A stretch of DNA of 64,000 nt from Diadophis punctatus similis. Taxonomy: Eukaryota > Chordata > Lepidosauria > Squamata > Dipsadidae. The stretch covers positions 245,936,677 to 246,000,676 of the forward strand of contig JALIGW010000002.1 of NCBI GenBank assembly GCA_023053685.1. The letters are read 5' to 3'. Position numbers and translations under genes: made by a program. The first letter of the stretch is position 1; every line of letters starts with the position of its first letter. Under the pieces are notes generated by a model, which did no database searches, was not told the DNA's origin, and worked only from the letters and a program-made list of their open reading frames with translations. Below are positions 9,978 to 20,697 of the stretch, in pieces.

Positions 9978-10088
9978 GAATGGGAAGGGTCCCTAGAGGA
10001 CCTAAAGTCCAACCCCCTTCTCGGTGCAGGAACCACCGGAGCATCTCCGACAGATGGCCCTCCAACTTTGGTTCAAGGACCTCTACCT
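9978..10088 (-). mobile_element. Diverged CR1 3' fragment
   Basis: Contains GAAGGGTCCCTAGAGGACC and CCAACCCCCTTCTCGG, weak matches to the CR1 terminus. Confidence 0.5.
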
Positions 10089-10575
10089 CAGGGGTGTCAA
10101 ACTCGATTTCATTGAGGGCTGCATCCAGGTTATGTTTGACCTCGGGGCTGGGATGGGCGTGGCCAACTTGATGTTACCTGTGTTGAGGGCACATGTGGCC
10201 CAAGCGCTCTGCCAGCGAAAACGGGCTCCCGAGCTCCGTTTTTGGCTGCGACAGCCTCCTGCAACCCTCTGCCAGCAAAAACGAAGCTCAGGAGGGCCAT
10301 CGCAACCCCCGCTTCTGCCCACTTGCGCAGCGCCTCCCCCCACCGCAACAGCACCATTATTTCGTTCCGGCCGGCGAAGGCTGCATTCCTTTTTGCATAT
10401 TGCACCACCTGCAAAGTTGCACATTGCAAGTGCCACCCCAGGGCAGAGATTTCCAGCCCCACCACATTCGGTCCCATATTCCAGAGCTGTAGTAATCACA
10501 ACTCACAGGACTGGTCCGTTGCAGCTCCTCCACCCGGGTGAACTGTCCAATGCAGAAGCTAGCTCGGCCCCCTGA
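10089..10575 (-). mobile_element. hAT element, GTCAAACTC family
   Basis: Begins CAGGGGTGTCAAACTCGATTT; the body carries the repeated CCCGAGCTCCGTTTT and CTCTGCCAGCGAAAACG blocks of this family. The far end is not clear because a SINE follows. Confidence 0.7.
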
Positions 10576-10603
10576 AAACTCGTCTCTCAAGGAGCGCTCA
10601 CTC

Positions 10604-10850
10604 AATAGCAATAGCAATAGCACTTACACTTATATAATGCTTCATAGTGCTTTACAGCCCTCTCTAAGCGGTTTACAGAGTTCAGCATATTGCCCCCAAC
10701 AATCTGTGTCCTCATTTTACCGACCTCAGAAGGATGGAAGGCTGAGTCAACCTTGAGCCGGTGAGATTTGAACAGCTAAACTGCTGAACTAGCAGCCAGC
10801 TGAAGTAGGTTGCAGTGCTGCTTTTAACCACTGCACCATCTCGGCTCTGA
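10604..10850 (-). mobile_element. tRNA-derived SINE
   Basis: Full-length copy from an AATAGCAATAGCAATAGC tail to CACCATCTCGGCTC. Confidence 0.85.
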
Positions 10851-11268
10851 AGCAGCGTGGGAAACTTCAGCCAGGCTTTGCAGGGGGCCGATCTAGCAGG
10901 CGCTTTCTCTCGGGCCTCCCACCCGGAGACCTCGCAGAAGGAGAGATGTAGGCCCAAAAGGTGGCTGAAACTCCCCCCCACCCAAGGCAGCCATTCGGCT
11001 GAGTGCGGCGAGCTCTTGGTCTTACCTTCCTGTTCCAGCTCATGTGGCTCGCACCACTATACTCAAGGTGAGGTTTGCGCTTGGCCTTAAGAGTGGGGGC
11101 TGGCATGTGGGCGGGGTGATGTTGGGCAGTGCAGCCTTGTGTTCCCACGTGCGGGCTGGATTAATTGCTCTCGGCCATATCCGGCCAGGGGCCAAGATTT
11201 CTCTACGGACCACCAAAATTTTCTCACAGACCACCAGTGGTCCGCGGACCACCGGTTGGTGACCTGTG
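10851..11268. other. Intron 4, GC-rich, partly hAT-like
   Basis: 11196-11266 contains GACCACCAGTGGTCCGCGG and ends GGTTGGTGACCT, resembling one end of a further hAT family. The rest is unassigned. Confidence 0.4.
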
Positions 11269-11276
11269 ATCTATAG

Positions 11277-11977
11277 CAGGGGTGTCAAACTCAAGGCACG
11301 CATGCTGGATCCGGCTTGCGTGGTGCTTAGATCTGGCCCCACAGGGCCGCCCTGGAAACAGTGAAGGACTGTCCTGTGGTGCCTCTGCCAGAGGAAACTG
11401 AGCTCGAGTTTTCAGCAGTGACGGCTTCCTGCAACCGTCTGCCAGCGAAAACTGAGCTCGGGAGGACCATGTGCGGCCCTCCCGAGCTCCGTTTTCGCTG
11501 GCGCAGCGCTCGGGCCACCACAAGTGCTTTCAACATGACTGACGTCGAGCTGGCCACACCCAACCTGGCCACACACTCCCGGCCGCCCCAAGGTCAAACG
11601 TGTCACGGTGTGAATATTGTCAGTTGTATGTCTATGCAGGGTGATGCACCCCTATTCTAATATTATGGTATATTCCAATACAAGCAGAATATTCCAAAAG
11701 GAGCAGAATATGATCTTGTACGCATGTCCACATTCCTGATCCACCATTAACCACTTTTGACTTGGCTCTTGACCGGAACGGTCGCGTTTTCTTAGCAAAG
11801 ATGTAATTATTCAGGATTTATTGTTTTTGTACCGAAATAAATATTTCTATTAGACTTTTAATCTCGGCTTTATTTCTAGCTGTCTGAATTCCAAGTAAAG
11901 ATCCAAATCGCCTCTATGAGATTTTATTCTCATCCTCAACAAAACGCAACCCAATGAAATCGAGTTTGACATCCCTG
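11277..11977 (+). mobile_element. hAT element, GTCAAACTC family, with nested solo LTR
   Basis: Ends CAGGGGTGTCAAACTC and GAGTTTGACATCCCTG; flanks ATCTATAG and ATCTACAG (7 of 8). The solo LTR 11601-11941 lies inside it. Confidence 0.8.
11601..11941 (+). mobile_element. Solo LTR
   Basis: Starts TGTCACGGTG and ends CATCCTCAACA, with a perfect 5-bp duplication AAACG on both sides (11596-11600, 11942-11946). Contains ACCGAAATAAATATTTC, a likely poly(A) signal. A sister LTR is at 43585. Confidence 0.85.
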
Positions 11978-12114
11978 ATCTACAGCTAGTTTAGCTGCTC
12001 ATTGAAGGGATAGAGGAGACCTAACTGAAATGAATGACGGGCCTGGGAAGCTAAGAATTCACCAGAGTTTGTATCCCAAATAATTCCCTGTCTCCCTTTC
12101 TCTTGAACCCTAAG

Positions 12115-12228
12115 AGGGACTCTTGGTGCCCAAACCAGACCTGGCTTCCAATCCAGAAGAAGATGATGATGAGCAGGTTTTCATCCAGTTTCCAGTCGAA
12201 AGTGAGAGAATTCCAGATCACGAAACAG
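12115..12228 (+). CDS. Gene 1 exon 5: KRAB-B-like
   Basis: Acceptor ACCCTAAG, donor GAAACAG|GTAAAG; phase 1 in and 1 out. Joined to the last base of exon 4 it reads EGLLVPKPDLASNPEEDDDE and QVFIQFPVESERIPDHET. GLLVPKPDL is the usual opening of a reptile KRAB-B box. The exon ends in phase 1, as do all downstream acceptors of this gene, so it can splice to 14014 (Myb) or 28323 (zinc fingers). Confidence 0.85.
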
Positions 12229-12358
12229 GTAAAGAGAAAGACTGAGTTTGTAGAGCTTCCTAATTCTTCTCAACCAGCTTTATTTTCCATAGGTTTATTT
12301 CAAGTATTTCAAGGCATTGTTTAGCAAGAAAGGATCCCAGAGCAATAGACCTACAGTC

Positions 12359-12651
12359 CAGGGGTGAAATGCTACTGGTTCGGACCGGTTCTCCCGAACC
12401 GATAGTAAAAATGCTACCGGTTCGGGCAAACCGTATTTCCAACGATCCGCTGGGTGACGATCAGCTGTGACACGCGATTTATATTAGTTAGAACCATCGG
12501 ATTTCCTGCTTTCTAGCTAATCTAAATCCCGTGGCAGAGCGGATCTCCTTTACCTTTTGCAGACTCGGAAGACTGCAAGAAAAAATGTTCCTTTTTTAGC
12601 TCTGCGTGGGCTCGCACGCTCGGTAGCAGACTTCAGAGGATTTCACCGCTG
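12359..12651. mobile_element. hAT-type MITE
   Basis: Ends CAGGGGTGAAATGC and GATTTCACCGCTG; perfect 8-bp duplication CTACAGTC (12351-12358, 12652-12659). Confidence 0.85.
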
Positions 12652-12673
12652 CTACAGTCAGTAAATCTCCACA

Positions 12674-13025
12674 GGTAGTCACTGAGTTACGACCACAATT
12701 GAGCCCAAAGTTTATGTTGCTAAGCGAGACATTTGTTAAGGGAATTTTGCCCTGTTTTACAGCCTTTCCTGCCGCAATTGTTAAGTTCATCACTGCAATT
12801 GTTAACTTAGTAACACGGTTGTTAAGTGAATCCGGCTTCCCCAATGACTTTGCTTGTCAAAGGGTCGCAAAAGGGGATCACATGACCCCGGGACACTGCC
12901 ACCGTCATAAATATGAGCCAGTTGCCAAGTGGCTGAATTTTGATCACGTGACCATGGGGATGCCGCAGCGGTCAAAAGTGTAAAAAATTGGTTAGAAATC
13001 ACATTGTTCAGTGCCATTTTAACTC
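12674..13025. mobile_element. Palindromic MITE, right end lost
   Basis: Starts ACAGGTAGTCACTGAGTTACG and shows the common internal blocks (GGTTGTTAAGTGAATCC, GATCACGTGACCATGG). Confidence 0.75.
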
Positions 13026-13203
13026 AAAATTTAAAATTTGTCAATAGGAAAATAAGGATGCAGATATGGATCTGTTTGGTGAAATTGTATATAGCATAAC
13101 TCTGCCTGTATGAGTTGCATGTCCATTTTGGCAAGATCTTGGGACGCTGGCTCTTGATAAGAGCAAATGTTAGGCGAAAAAAATATATCTTTAGATCTGC
13201 TTT

Positions 13204-13220
13204 GAGAGAGAGAGAGAGAC

Positions 13221-13264
<44 letters not shown>

Positions 13265-13441
13265 GAGAGAGAGAAAGAGAGAAGAAAGAGAGAGAGAGAA
13301 AGGAGAGAGAGAGAAAGAGGAGAGAGAGAGAAGAAAGAGAGAGAGAAAGAGAGGAGAGAGAGAGAGAAGAAAGAGAGAGAGAAATAGAGGAGAGAGAGAG
13401 AAGAAAGAGAGAGAGAAAGAGAGGAGAGAGAGAGAAGAAGA

Positions 13442-13473
<32 letters not shown>

Positions 13474-13475
13474 CG
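13204..13475 (+). repeat. (GA)n-rich purine tract
   Basis: GAGA/GAAA array on this strand. Confidence 0.97.
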
Positions 13476-14013
13476 CAAACACGAGGTCCACAACATAACA
13501 ACATAGCCTGTGCTTTACTGTGAAGACCCTCTCCCCCATTACAATAAAAACAATACTTAACGTGTCATTGCTGAATCCCATTTCTCAATTGTGTGTTCTG
13601 GTTTAAGGCACATTTCCCTTAATAGCCATTGTTCTGAGCACCTGTGGCTTCATTAATCAAATGTATACGGCTGCCTGTCTTAACCACGGAAAACTCGAGG
13701 GGCAAACGAACGTAAAAAAGGAACGTCCCAAATTGGCGTTGAACCAATCGAAAAATAAAAATAAATACCAAAACCCAGATGGGCGCCCTCTTGCTCCGGT
13801 TGGCGTCCGTTTTCCGCACCTACCTCCAACTCTGACAGTTTTGCCTTTTCAATTTGCCCACCTACTTAGCTGTGCCAGGTCCCTGCTGACTTTTCACCCC
13901 TTCTGTCCAGCGTTTAAAAATAACCCTTCCCCCAAAGATAGACTTCTACCTGCCACGCCAGAGTGAAACATGGCCTCGTTTTCTGTTCGTGTTCACCATT
14001 TTTCTCGACTTAG
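13476..14013. other. Intron 5, no repeat recognised
   Basis: Unique-looking sequence that runs into the Myb exon acceptor; no further exon supported. Confidence 0.4.
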
Positions 14014-14610
14014 GACCCAAGGACTCTGCGCTTTCGGAGGCTGCGCCCAGCCCGTCAGGAGGCGCCCAGTTCTCCCGGAATATCTCTTGCCCGCTCCGGG
14101 GTTTCGCGGGCTCCCACTGGAAGCATCCCCGCTGGACAGACAACGAAATCCAAGCTTTTATTGAGATCTGGGGGGACACGTCCGTACAGCGGGCCCTCTT
14201 CTCAAACTACCGGACGGTCTCTCAGTTTGAGTGGATCTCGTGCCAGATGAAGGCCCGGGGTTACGACCGGAATTGGCTCCAATGCCGGGAAAAAGCCAAA
14301 CATCTCCGGAAAAGCTACAAGGATTGCCTCGGAGGGCACAGCCAGTGGGGATCTGGGAGGAGAATGTGGCCTTTTTTCAACCAGCTGAACCAATTCCTGC
14401 GCGTCGAGCAGGAGCTGGTGGTTCCGCGGGAGATCGGGCGTAAGGAGGTCCAGCATCATCTCGTGGACCGCCGGCGCAAAAGAGTGAAGAACTCGGCCGG
14501 TCCGGTGGCCAAAGCTGCCCAGGTTCAAGTGGAGGTAGAAGCCCGTGAGCTGCAGTCAAAGAAGCAGGCAAAGCATCCCCTTCGCTTGCCCAATGGGAGG
14601 TCTCGCTCAG
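14014..14610 (+). CDS. Gene 1 exon 6: Myb/SANT-like trihelix DNA-binding domain
   Basis: Acceptor TTTCTCGACTTAG; donor GCTCAG|GTTTGT; phase 1 to 1. It encodes 199 residues. After a Ser/Pro-rich start, residues about 39-131 form a Myb/SANT-like (Myb_DNA-bind_4) domain: RWTDNEIQAFIEIWGD, then TVSQFEWISCQMKARGYD, then QCREKAKHLRKSYKDCL and a final aromatic block MWPFFNQLNQFL. This spacing of tryptophan and aromatic residues is that of the trihelix domains in ZSCAN20, ZSCAN29 and MSANTD proteins, which bind DNA. A basic stretch (DRRRKRVKNS) follows, a possible nuclear signal. No breaks. It supplies an alternative DNA-binding module to the zinc fingers at 28323. Confidence 0.9.
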
Positions 14611-14694
14611 GTTTGTCTTCCTTCTGTGCTTTCTCCATCCTTTTCCATTCGCTGATTGGCTCTCCTGTGTATGCAAGGCAGTCTTTTTATTTAG

Positions 14695-14862
14695 GATAGG
14701 ATAGGATGATAGGGTTGGATAGAGTAGAATAAGAATAAGAATAGAGTAGAGTAGAGTAGAGTAGAGTAGAATAAGAATTAAGAATTAAGAATAAGAATAA
14801 GAATAAGAATAAGAATAGAATAGAATAGAATAGAATAGAATAGAATAGAATAGAATAGAAGA
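14695..14862. repeat. AGAAT/AGAGT/AAGAAT microsatellite
   Basis: Mixed pentamer and hexamer array next to a CR1 tail. Confidence 0.95.
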
Positions 14863-14968
14863 ATAACAGAGTTGGAAGGGATCTTAGAGGTCTTCTAGTC
14901 CAGCCCCCTGCTCAAGCAGGAAACCCTATTCCATTTCAGACAAATGATTGCACAATCTCTTCTTGGTC
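14863..14968 (-). mobile_element. CR1 LINE 3' fragment
   Basis: Carries CAGAGTTGGAAGGGATC and CTCAAGCAGGAAACCC. Confidence 0.8.
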
Positions 14969-15149
14969 TTGTTAGATCGGCCCCTGTATGCATGTTGGAG
15001 TGAAAGTTCTTTTTAAATATTGCTTGTATTTTAATATGTTTTTAAATTCTATTGTATTCGTTATTCTGTAGGACTACCTGTATCGGTGTATCATCCTATT
15101 TAGAGTATGCCCTTCCTGTAAATGAAATATAGAAGAGAATATTTGTAAC

Positions 15150-15316
15150 TCAGCGTTGAATTGTGGGGTCCTTGGTACCCTCTGAGCATGGTGTTTTTCT
15201 TGTAGACGTTTCATACCAAACTAGATAACGGATGCACTGATGATGTTACCTTGTTTGGTAATGAAACGTCTAAAGAAAACCACCAAGCTCAGAAACTGTC
15301 TGTTTCCAGGTTGGTT
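15150..15316 (+). mobile_element. Penelope-like repeat fragment, family II
   Basis: Contains two opposed GAAACGTC blocks (TAGACGTTTCATACC at 15203 and GGTAATGAAACGTCTA at 15257). The second is part of a complete hammerhead-like core. Confidence 0.5.
15237..15270 (+). ncRNA. Hammerhead-like motif, copy 2
   Basis: CTGATGA, spacer T, stem GTTACC/GGTAAT around a 6-base loop, then GAAA and CGTC. The stem sequence differs from family I but the pairing is kept. Confidence 0.55.
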
Positions 15317-15325
15317 ATCTTAGGC

Positions 15326-15752
15326 CAGTGATGGCGAACCTATGGCACGGGTGCCACAGGTGGCACGCGGAGCCATATCTGCCGGCACGCGAGACGTTGC
15401 CTTAACTCAGCTCCAGTGCGCATGTGTGTGCCCGCCAGCTGATTTTTGGCTCGCGCAGAGGCTCTGGGAGGGCGATTTTGGCCTCCAGAGGGCCTCCAGG
15501 GTGGCGGGGGTGGAGCATTTTTGCCCTCCCCAAGCTCCAAGAAAGCCTCTGGAGCCTGGGGAGGGCAAAAAACGGGCCTACTGGGCCCACTGGAAGTTGG
15601 GAAACGGGGGAGTGGGATGGGTCGCGCACGCATGCGCAGTGGGGTGGGGCGAGTGAGGGGCTTTGAATTATGGGTGTGGGCACGCACGCGCGTGTGATAG
15701 CGCGCGCGTGCACTATTTCGGCACTCGAAGAAAAAAAGGTTCGCCATCACTG
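15326..15752 (+). mobile_element. hAT element, CAGTGATGGCGAACC family
   Basis: Both inverted ends intact; flanks TCTTAGGC and TCTTACGC (7 of 8). Confidence 0.85.
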
Positions 15753-15977
15753 TCTTACGCTCTTTCACCTCTTTCCACAATATGGTTGCCACACATTCCT
15801 TTTTAAAAACCCAGACAAAGAAAGCAGCTGCATCCATGCCATTGCACCTAGTTGTGTATTTTTTCCTTGAAAGGCCAGGGAAAGGTTGATGCGTGTGCAC
15901 ACACAGATACGAGTCTCTGCCCGAGCTCCACACTTACTCCTTTAAGACGCCGGTGTTTCTCTCTTCCTCCCTCACAG

Positions 15978-16540
15978 GAAGCCAAAAGCCACGGCTGACC
16001 AACGCCGAACGGATGAGAAACATTCGCAAGTCCTGGCAGGAAAGGAGAGCGGACGTCGGTCAAGCCCGAGGCGGAATTGGGGACTCTGCGACGGGAAGCC
16101 CTCTCAGGGACCCGGCCCTGCCGGGGTCCCACAAGGCCGACCCGGCGCCCTCGAGTGAAATCGAGAAGGCGTGGGAAGAGTGTGAAAGGAAAGCGGTGGA
16201 GAAGCTGAAAGGCTACTTACGCGAGAAAGGCTGGAAACTCCAAACTGGGCATTCGAGCCGGACCGGAATTCTCCAGGATGTCTTGTCCATCGTTTGCAAG
16301 GGCCGTACGGCTCCGTCTCTGCCCGTTCTTACTTCTCCTGTCCAAGAGGCCCCTTTTTCTTCCCCAACGCCCCGTTCTGAAACATCGACAGAGTCCCAAG
16401 TCTCAGCGGAGCCGTGCAAAAATTCAGAGGCCTCTTCGGCTTCTCCTCCTCCTCTTCCTCCCTCTTCTCAGGGAGGCTTGTCGGACAGAAGCATTCGCCT
16501 GAAAAGGAAGCGTTCTCTGCCGGCACGGTTTCAGTGCTGA
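15978..16540 (+). CDS. Gene 1 exon 7: C-terminal exon of the Myb form, with stop
   Basis: Acceptor CTTCCTCCCTCACAG; phase 1 start continues exon 6 in frame (SQKPRLTNAERMRNIRKS). It encodes about 187 residues and ends at a TGA at 16538-16540. The first part is basic and helical (RNIRKSWQERRADV, then EIEKAWEECERKAVEKLKGYL). The second part is Ser/Pro-rich (ASSASPPPLPPSS) and ends in a basic RLKRKRSLPARF tail, a likely nuclear signal. The N-terminal part may extend the trihelix fold; no zinc finger is present. Poly(A) signals follow at 16696, so this is a true terminal exon. Confidence 0.8.
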
Positions 16541-16695
16541 CCTCGTTTCATTCCCTTTCGGGTCGTGCGTTAGCTGGTTAGTTGGATCACACCCTCCTCA
16601 GGGTTTGGGCTTTGGGTGTTTTGCCCTTTCTTCCCTCTTTCTTTACAATCGTAGAATCGAAGGAGGTGTGTTAGATGCCGGCTCCTCCACGACAA
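16541..16695 (+). other. 3' UTR of the Myb form
   Basis: Sequence between the stop and the first AATAAA; no repeat until 16731. Confidence 0.55.
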
Positions 16696-16712
16696 AATAA
16701 ATCTGAAATAAA
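16696..16712 (+). terminator. Two overlapping-range poly(A) signals
   Basis: AATAAA at 16696-16701 and again at 16707-16712, about 155-170 bases after the stop. Confidence 0.65.
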
Positions 16713-16730
16713 ACTTCATAGCCTGTTTGG

Positions 16731-16948
16731 TGACCCGCGGCGGTGCAGTGGTTAGAATGCAGTACTGCAGGCTAATTCTGCCGACTGCCAGCAGTTCAAT
16801 TCAAGGTTGACTCAGCCTTCCATCCTTCCAAGGTCGGTCAAATGAGGACCCAGATTGTTGGAGGGGGATACGCTGACTCTGTAAATCGCTTAGAGAGGGC
16901 TGTAAAAGCACTGTGAAGCGGTATACAAGTCTAAGTGCTATTGCTATT
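16731..16948 (+). mobile_element. tRNA-derived SINE
   Basis: Forward copy with GGTGCAGTGGTTAGAATGC head and GTGCTATTGCTATTG tail. Confidence 0.85.
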
Positions 16949-16983
16949 GTGGCCATTTGTGTAGGGTTGGTGAGATTTGGACT

Positions 16984-17096
16984 GCTATGAGCCATGGTGG
17001 CGCAGCGGTTATTGCAGGCTAACTCTGCTGACTGCCAGGGGTTCGATCCTCACCGGCTCAAGGTTGACTCAGCCTTCCATCCTTCTGAGGTCGGTA
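16984..17096 (+). mobile_element. SINE, 5' half
   Basis: CATGGTGGCGCAGCGGTT through CCATCCTTCTGAGGTCGG; stops where the duplicated block begins. Confidence 0.75.
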
Positions 17097-17338
17097 ATAA
17101 AAAACTTCATAGCCTGTTTGGTGAGCCGCGGCGGTGCAGTGATTATAATGCAGTACTGCAGGCTAATTCTGCCGACTGCCAGCAGTTCAATTCAAGGTCG
17201 ACTCAGCCTTCCATCCTTCCAAGGTCGGTAAAATGAGGACCCAGATCGTTGGAGAGGGATATGCTGACTCTGTAAGCCGCTTAGAGAGGGCTGTAAAACA
17301 CTGTGGAGCGGTATATAAGTCTATGCGCTATTGCTATT
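17097..17338 (+). mobile_element. SINE within a local duplication
   Basis: Repeats 16705-16948, including about 20 bases of non-SINE flank (AAACTTCATAGCCTGTTTGG), so it arose by duplication rather than new insertion. Confidence 0.75.
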
Positions 17339-17649
17339 GGGGACGGTGAGGAGTTTGGGGTGTCAGTAATTTCCTGACAGGACACAGCAGCCTTCCTGGA
17401 ATCCATGCAGGGTATCGGGATCAGCTCTGCAGTTTTGTTATTTTTTTTTCTTTCTTTTAAGTTTACTGAATTTCTGTGCCATCAAACTCCCAGTGAGTCT
17501 GGGTGGTTTAATTTGGCTTTTTTGTTTTTTAAAGTAACAGTCAGTATAAAGAGCACAACTGGTTTAACTTGCCTGCTATAATTGCAGTTGCAACAGACAA
17601 ATAAATTTGCTTTCTTGATACGGGGTAAATCAGGTTAATATCTTGAAAA
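17339..17649. other. Intron, nothing recognised
   Basis: T-rich sequence without repeat or coding signal. Confidence 0.4.
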
Positions 17650-18045
17650 CTGGCGACTCCTAGTAGTCTTCAACTTACAACCATTTGTTTACCGTTAAAA
17701 TGGCCCTGAAATGGGGGCTTACAACTGGTAAAAGTATGAGCTTTGCGGCGTCTCCACGATCACATGATCAAACTTGGCCACTGGCATGGAATTGTGACAG
17801 TTGCTGCATCCTGGAGTCACATGATCGCCATTTATGACTTTCCTAGCCGGCTGCTGACAAAGCCAAGTCAATTTCGGGAAGGCAGATTCGTTTAACAACG
17901 GCACAGTTCACTTAACATCTGCAGTGATTCCATGAACAGCCGTGGTAAACGGTAAAAAAAAAATGGGGCACAACTCGTTTCAATGCCTTGCTTAAGCAAG
18001 TGGAAATTCTGGTCTAAAATTGGTGGTCATAACTTGAGGAATATC
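17650..18045. mobile_element. Palindromic MITE, diverged
   Basis: Starts TAGTAGTCTTCAACTTACAACC; internal CATGATC and CTTAACATC blocks. Confidence 0.6.
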
Positions 18046-18194
18046 CGGAGAAGGGCGTTCTCAGTTTTGAATGTTTTTCCTCAAAAAAAATTTTTTTTGA
18101 AATGAATTACTAGCTTCTAAATGTGTCAGGAGCCAGCCATTATTATTTTTTCTGTAAAGGGCCAGATGCTGCCCCACCTCTGTTTCCACAGGCA

Positions 18195-18268
18195 CATCTG
18201 GCAGATGCCCTGAGTCCTGAGGGAGTAGGGCGGCATAGAAAAACTACCAAATAAATAAATAAATATAT
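18195..18268 (+). mobile_element. L2-like LINE tail
   Basis: CTGAGTCCTGAGGGAGTAGGGCGGCATAG is split here only for length: it reads CCTGAGTCCTGAGGGAG then TAGGGCGGCATAGAAAAAC, ending in (AAAT)n, as at 43363 and 59550. Confidence 0.6.
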
Positions 18269-18289
18269 AAATAATGCACCAGCTGAGGG

Positions 18290-18880
18290 ACACAGCAGCC
18301 GTCAGATGGTGCCATCTCACCAGCGATGATAGTGTGCCCCACCTCTCACACTTAACGGCCATTGCCGTATCTCCATGGTCACGTGATTTACATTCAGATG
18401 CTTGGGTAGTTGACTCATATTTATGACGGTTGCAGTGTCCCGGGGTCACGCAATCCCCTTTTGCGACCTGACCAGCAAAGTCAATGGGGAAGGCGGATTC
18501 ACTTCACAACCGTGTGACGTGAATCTGTCACAACCGTGTGACGTGAATTTAACAACTGCAGAGATTCACTTAGCAACTGTGGCAAGAAAAGTCATCAAAT
18601 GGGGCAAAGCTCACTTAACACATTTCTCACTTAGCAACATGAATTCTGGGCTCGATTGTGGTCGTAAGTCGAGGACTCCCTGTACTTACGACAGTTGCAG
18701 CATCCTGAGGTAATTTGACTGTTGCAGCACCCTGAGGTAATTTGTGATCTACCTGGGCAACTTCCAACAAGTAAAATCGCTGGGGACACCAAAAAGGTCG
18801 TAAAATGACTCACTTAATGACCGCATTACTTAGCAACGGACAATTCTCGTCCTTATGTGGTCAAAAGTCGAGGACTTCCT
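18290..18880. mobile_element. Two palindromic MITE copies
   Basis: First copy to about 18690 (CACGTGATTTACATTCAG, GGTCGTAAGTCGAGGACTCC), second truncated copy to 18880 (GTCAAAAGTCGAGGACTTCC). Confidence 0.65.
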
Positions 18881-18998
18881 GAGAAAAAGATATTTTCCGT
18901 AGGGCCTTTTGGGATGAAAATCATGGAGTTTGGTTGGTTGGCCCTTTAATTTTTTTCTTTAAATTTATCTACAATTTCCTTTGAGTTGCTTTTGGTTA

Positions 18999-19391
18999 CA
19001 GGTAATCCTCGATTTACAACCGTTCGCTTAGTGACCATTCAAAGTTACAACGGCACTGAAAAATGACATGGGACTGTTTTTCACACTTACGACCATTGCA
19101 TTATCCTCATAGTCACATGATCAGAATTTGGATGCTTGACAACTGACTCATCGTTACGACGGTTGCAGCATCCCGGGGTCACGTGACCCCCCCCCTTTTG
19201 CGACATTCTGACAAGCAAAGTCAATGAGGAAACCAGATTCACTTAACAACCGTGTTACTAGCTTAACAACTGCGGCGATTCGCTTAACAATTGTGGCACA
19301 AAAGGTCGTAAAACGGGGCACTTAACCAATGTCTCCATGAACGACAGAAATTTTGATTTTCCAATTGTGGTCGTAAGTCGACTACCTGTAT
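18999..19391. mobile_element. Palindromic MITE, full length
   Basis: Both ends present: ACAGGTAATCCTCGATTTAC and GTAAGTCGACTACCTGTA. Confidence 0.8.
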
Positions 19392-19580
19392 TTGATCCTT
19401 TTTTAAAAAAAAACAAGCGTTTTATTATATATTTGTTAACTTTTACACTGTTTTGATTGTTGTAAACAGCCTGTAGTTGTCCTGGATTAGGGCAGTATGA
19501 AAACAGGAAAAATACAAAAATATTATCGCTTTGTGAATTTTTGAAACAAGGTTTGTGCAGGAGTAGCAGAAAGTTCTAGA

Positions 19581-19907
19581 CAGGAATGGGTTCCTCCCGG
19601 TTCGGACCGGATCGCCCGAATCGGTAGCGAGCCTCTGGTGATGTCACTGTCGGTGCCCTTCCGTGCCGCCGCCATCTTTTTTTCGTATTTTTTCGTATTT
19701 TTCCCCTTCTGCGGCTTGAAAAAGGGCCCACCCGCGGCTGAATGCCGACCTTTATTTCTTCGCCCGAAGCACAGCTGATGAGCTCCTCAGCTGTGTTTTC
19801 GGCTAATTCCTGCCTTTGAGCATGCGCGGAAGCAAAATAGCACGAGGGGACGTGCGCGAAACATCGCGATGCGAACCGGTGGCAAAGGTAAGTGGAACCC
19901 ACCCCTG
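19581..19907. mobile_element. hAT-type MITE, GTGGGTTCC family
   Basis: Ends CAGGAATGGGTTCC and GGAACCCACCCCTG; perfect 8-bp duplication GTTCTAGA (19573-19580, 19908-19915). Confidence 0.85.
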
Positions 19908-20118
19908 GTTCTAGATGACGGTTGTCGCCATGCAGCCAAAGCTCCACCCCTTTTTTGTGAAGGTGTCAGTGTCACGTGTGTAAAACGTTGAGCTTGATCA
20001 CACGGTTGTTCATTTAATTTATGAGATTGAGGGGTTCACCTGATTCCAGTCCCACTGTGGGCAGCTCACAACATAATAGCCAATGAAAGCACAAATAAAT
20101 TAATGAAACCATGTACAA

Positions 20119-20636
20119 GTATGTACATTGTGGACTTATGACCACCATGGAGCCTAAAATTTAGGTTGCTTAAGTGAGGCAGCTGCTAAGTGAATTTTGC
20201 CCCATTTTACAACCTTTCTTGTTAAGTGAATCATGGCAGTTCTTAAGTTAGTCACACGGCTGTTAAGTGAATCTGGTTTCCCTATTGAATTTGCTTGTCA
20301 GAAAGTCGCCAAAGGGGATCACATGCCCCCGGAACACTGCAACCGTCGTAAATATGAGTCAGTTGCCAAGCAGTCAAATTTGGATCACATGACCATGGGG
20401 GATACTGAAACGGTCGTAAGTGTGAAAAATGGTCTGAAGCAGGGGTGTCAAACTCACATCGTCATGTGACATATCGCGACTTTTCCCCCCTTCGTTAAAC
20501 CGGGCGTGGGCAGTGACACGTGACACATCCAGCCCGTGGGCCGCGACTTTGACACCCCTGGTCTGAAGTCACTTTTTTCAGTGATGTGGTAACGTCGAAC
20601 CATCACTAAAGGAAATGCTGTAAGTCAAGGACTACC
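20119..20636. mobile_element. Palindromic MITE with nested hAT
   Basis: Family blocks before and after the insertion at 20440-20560; the copy reads on across it. Confidence 0.75.
20440..20560. mobile_element. Short hAT element, GTCAAACTC family
   Basis: Only 121 bp: CAGGGGTGTCAAACTC ... CTTTGACACCCCTG; perfect duplication GTCTGAAG (20432-20439, 20561-20568). Confidence 0.9.
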
Positions 20637-20697
20637 TATGGAACGGAACATACTACAACAACATCCTAACTGGAGGCCTGGAAGAACCATAATCATG

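Noticed and set aside
13024..13581. Ser/Leu-rich and Arg/Glu-rich frames
   Set aside because: Artefacts of the GA tract.
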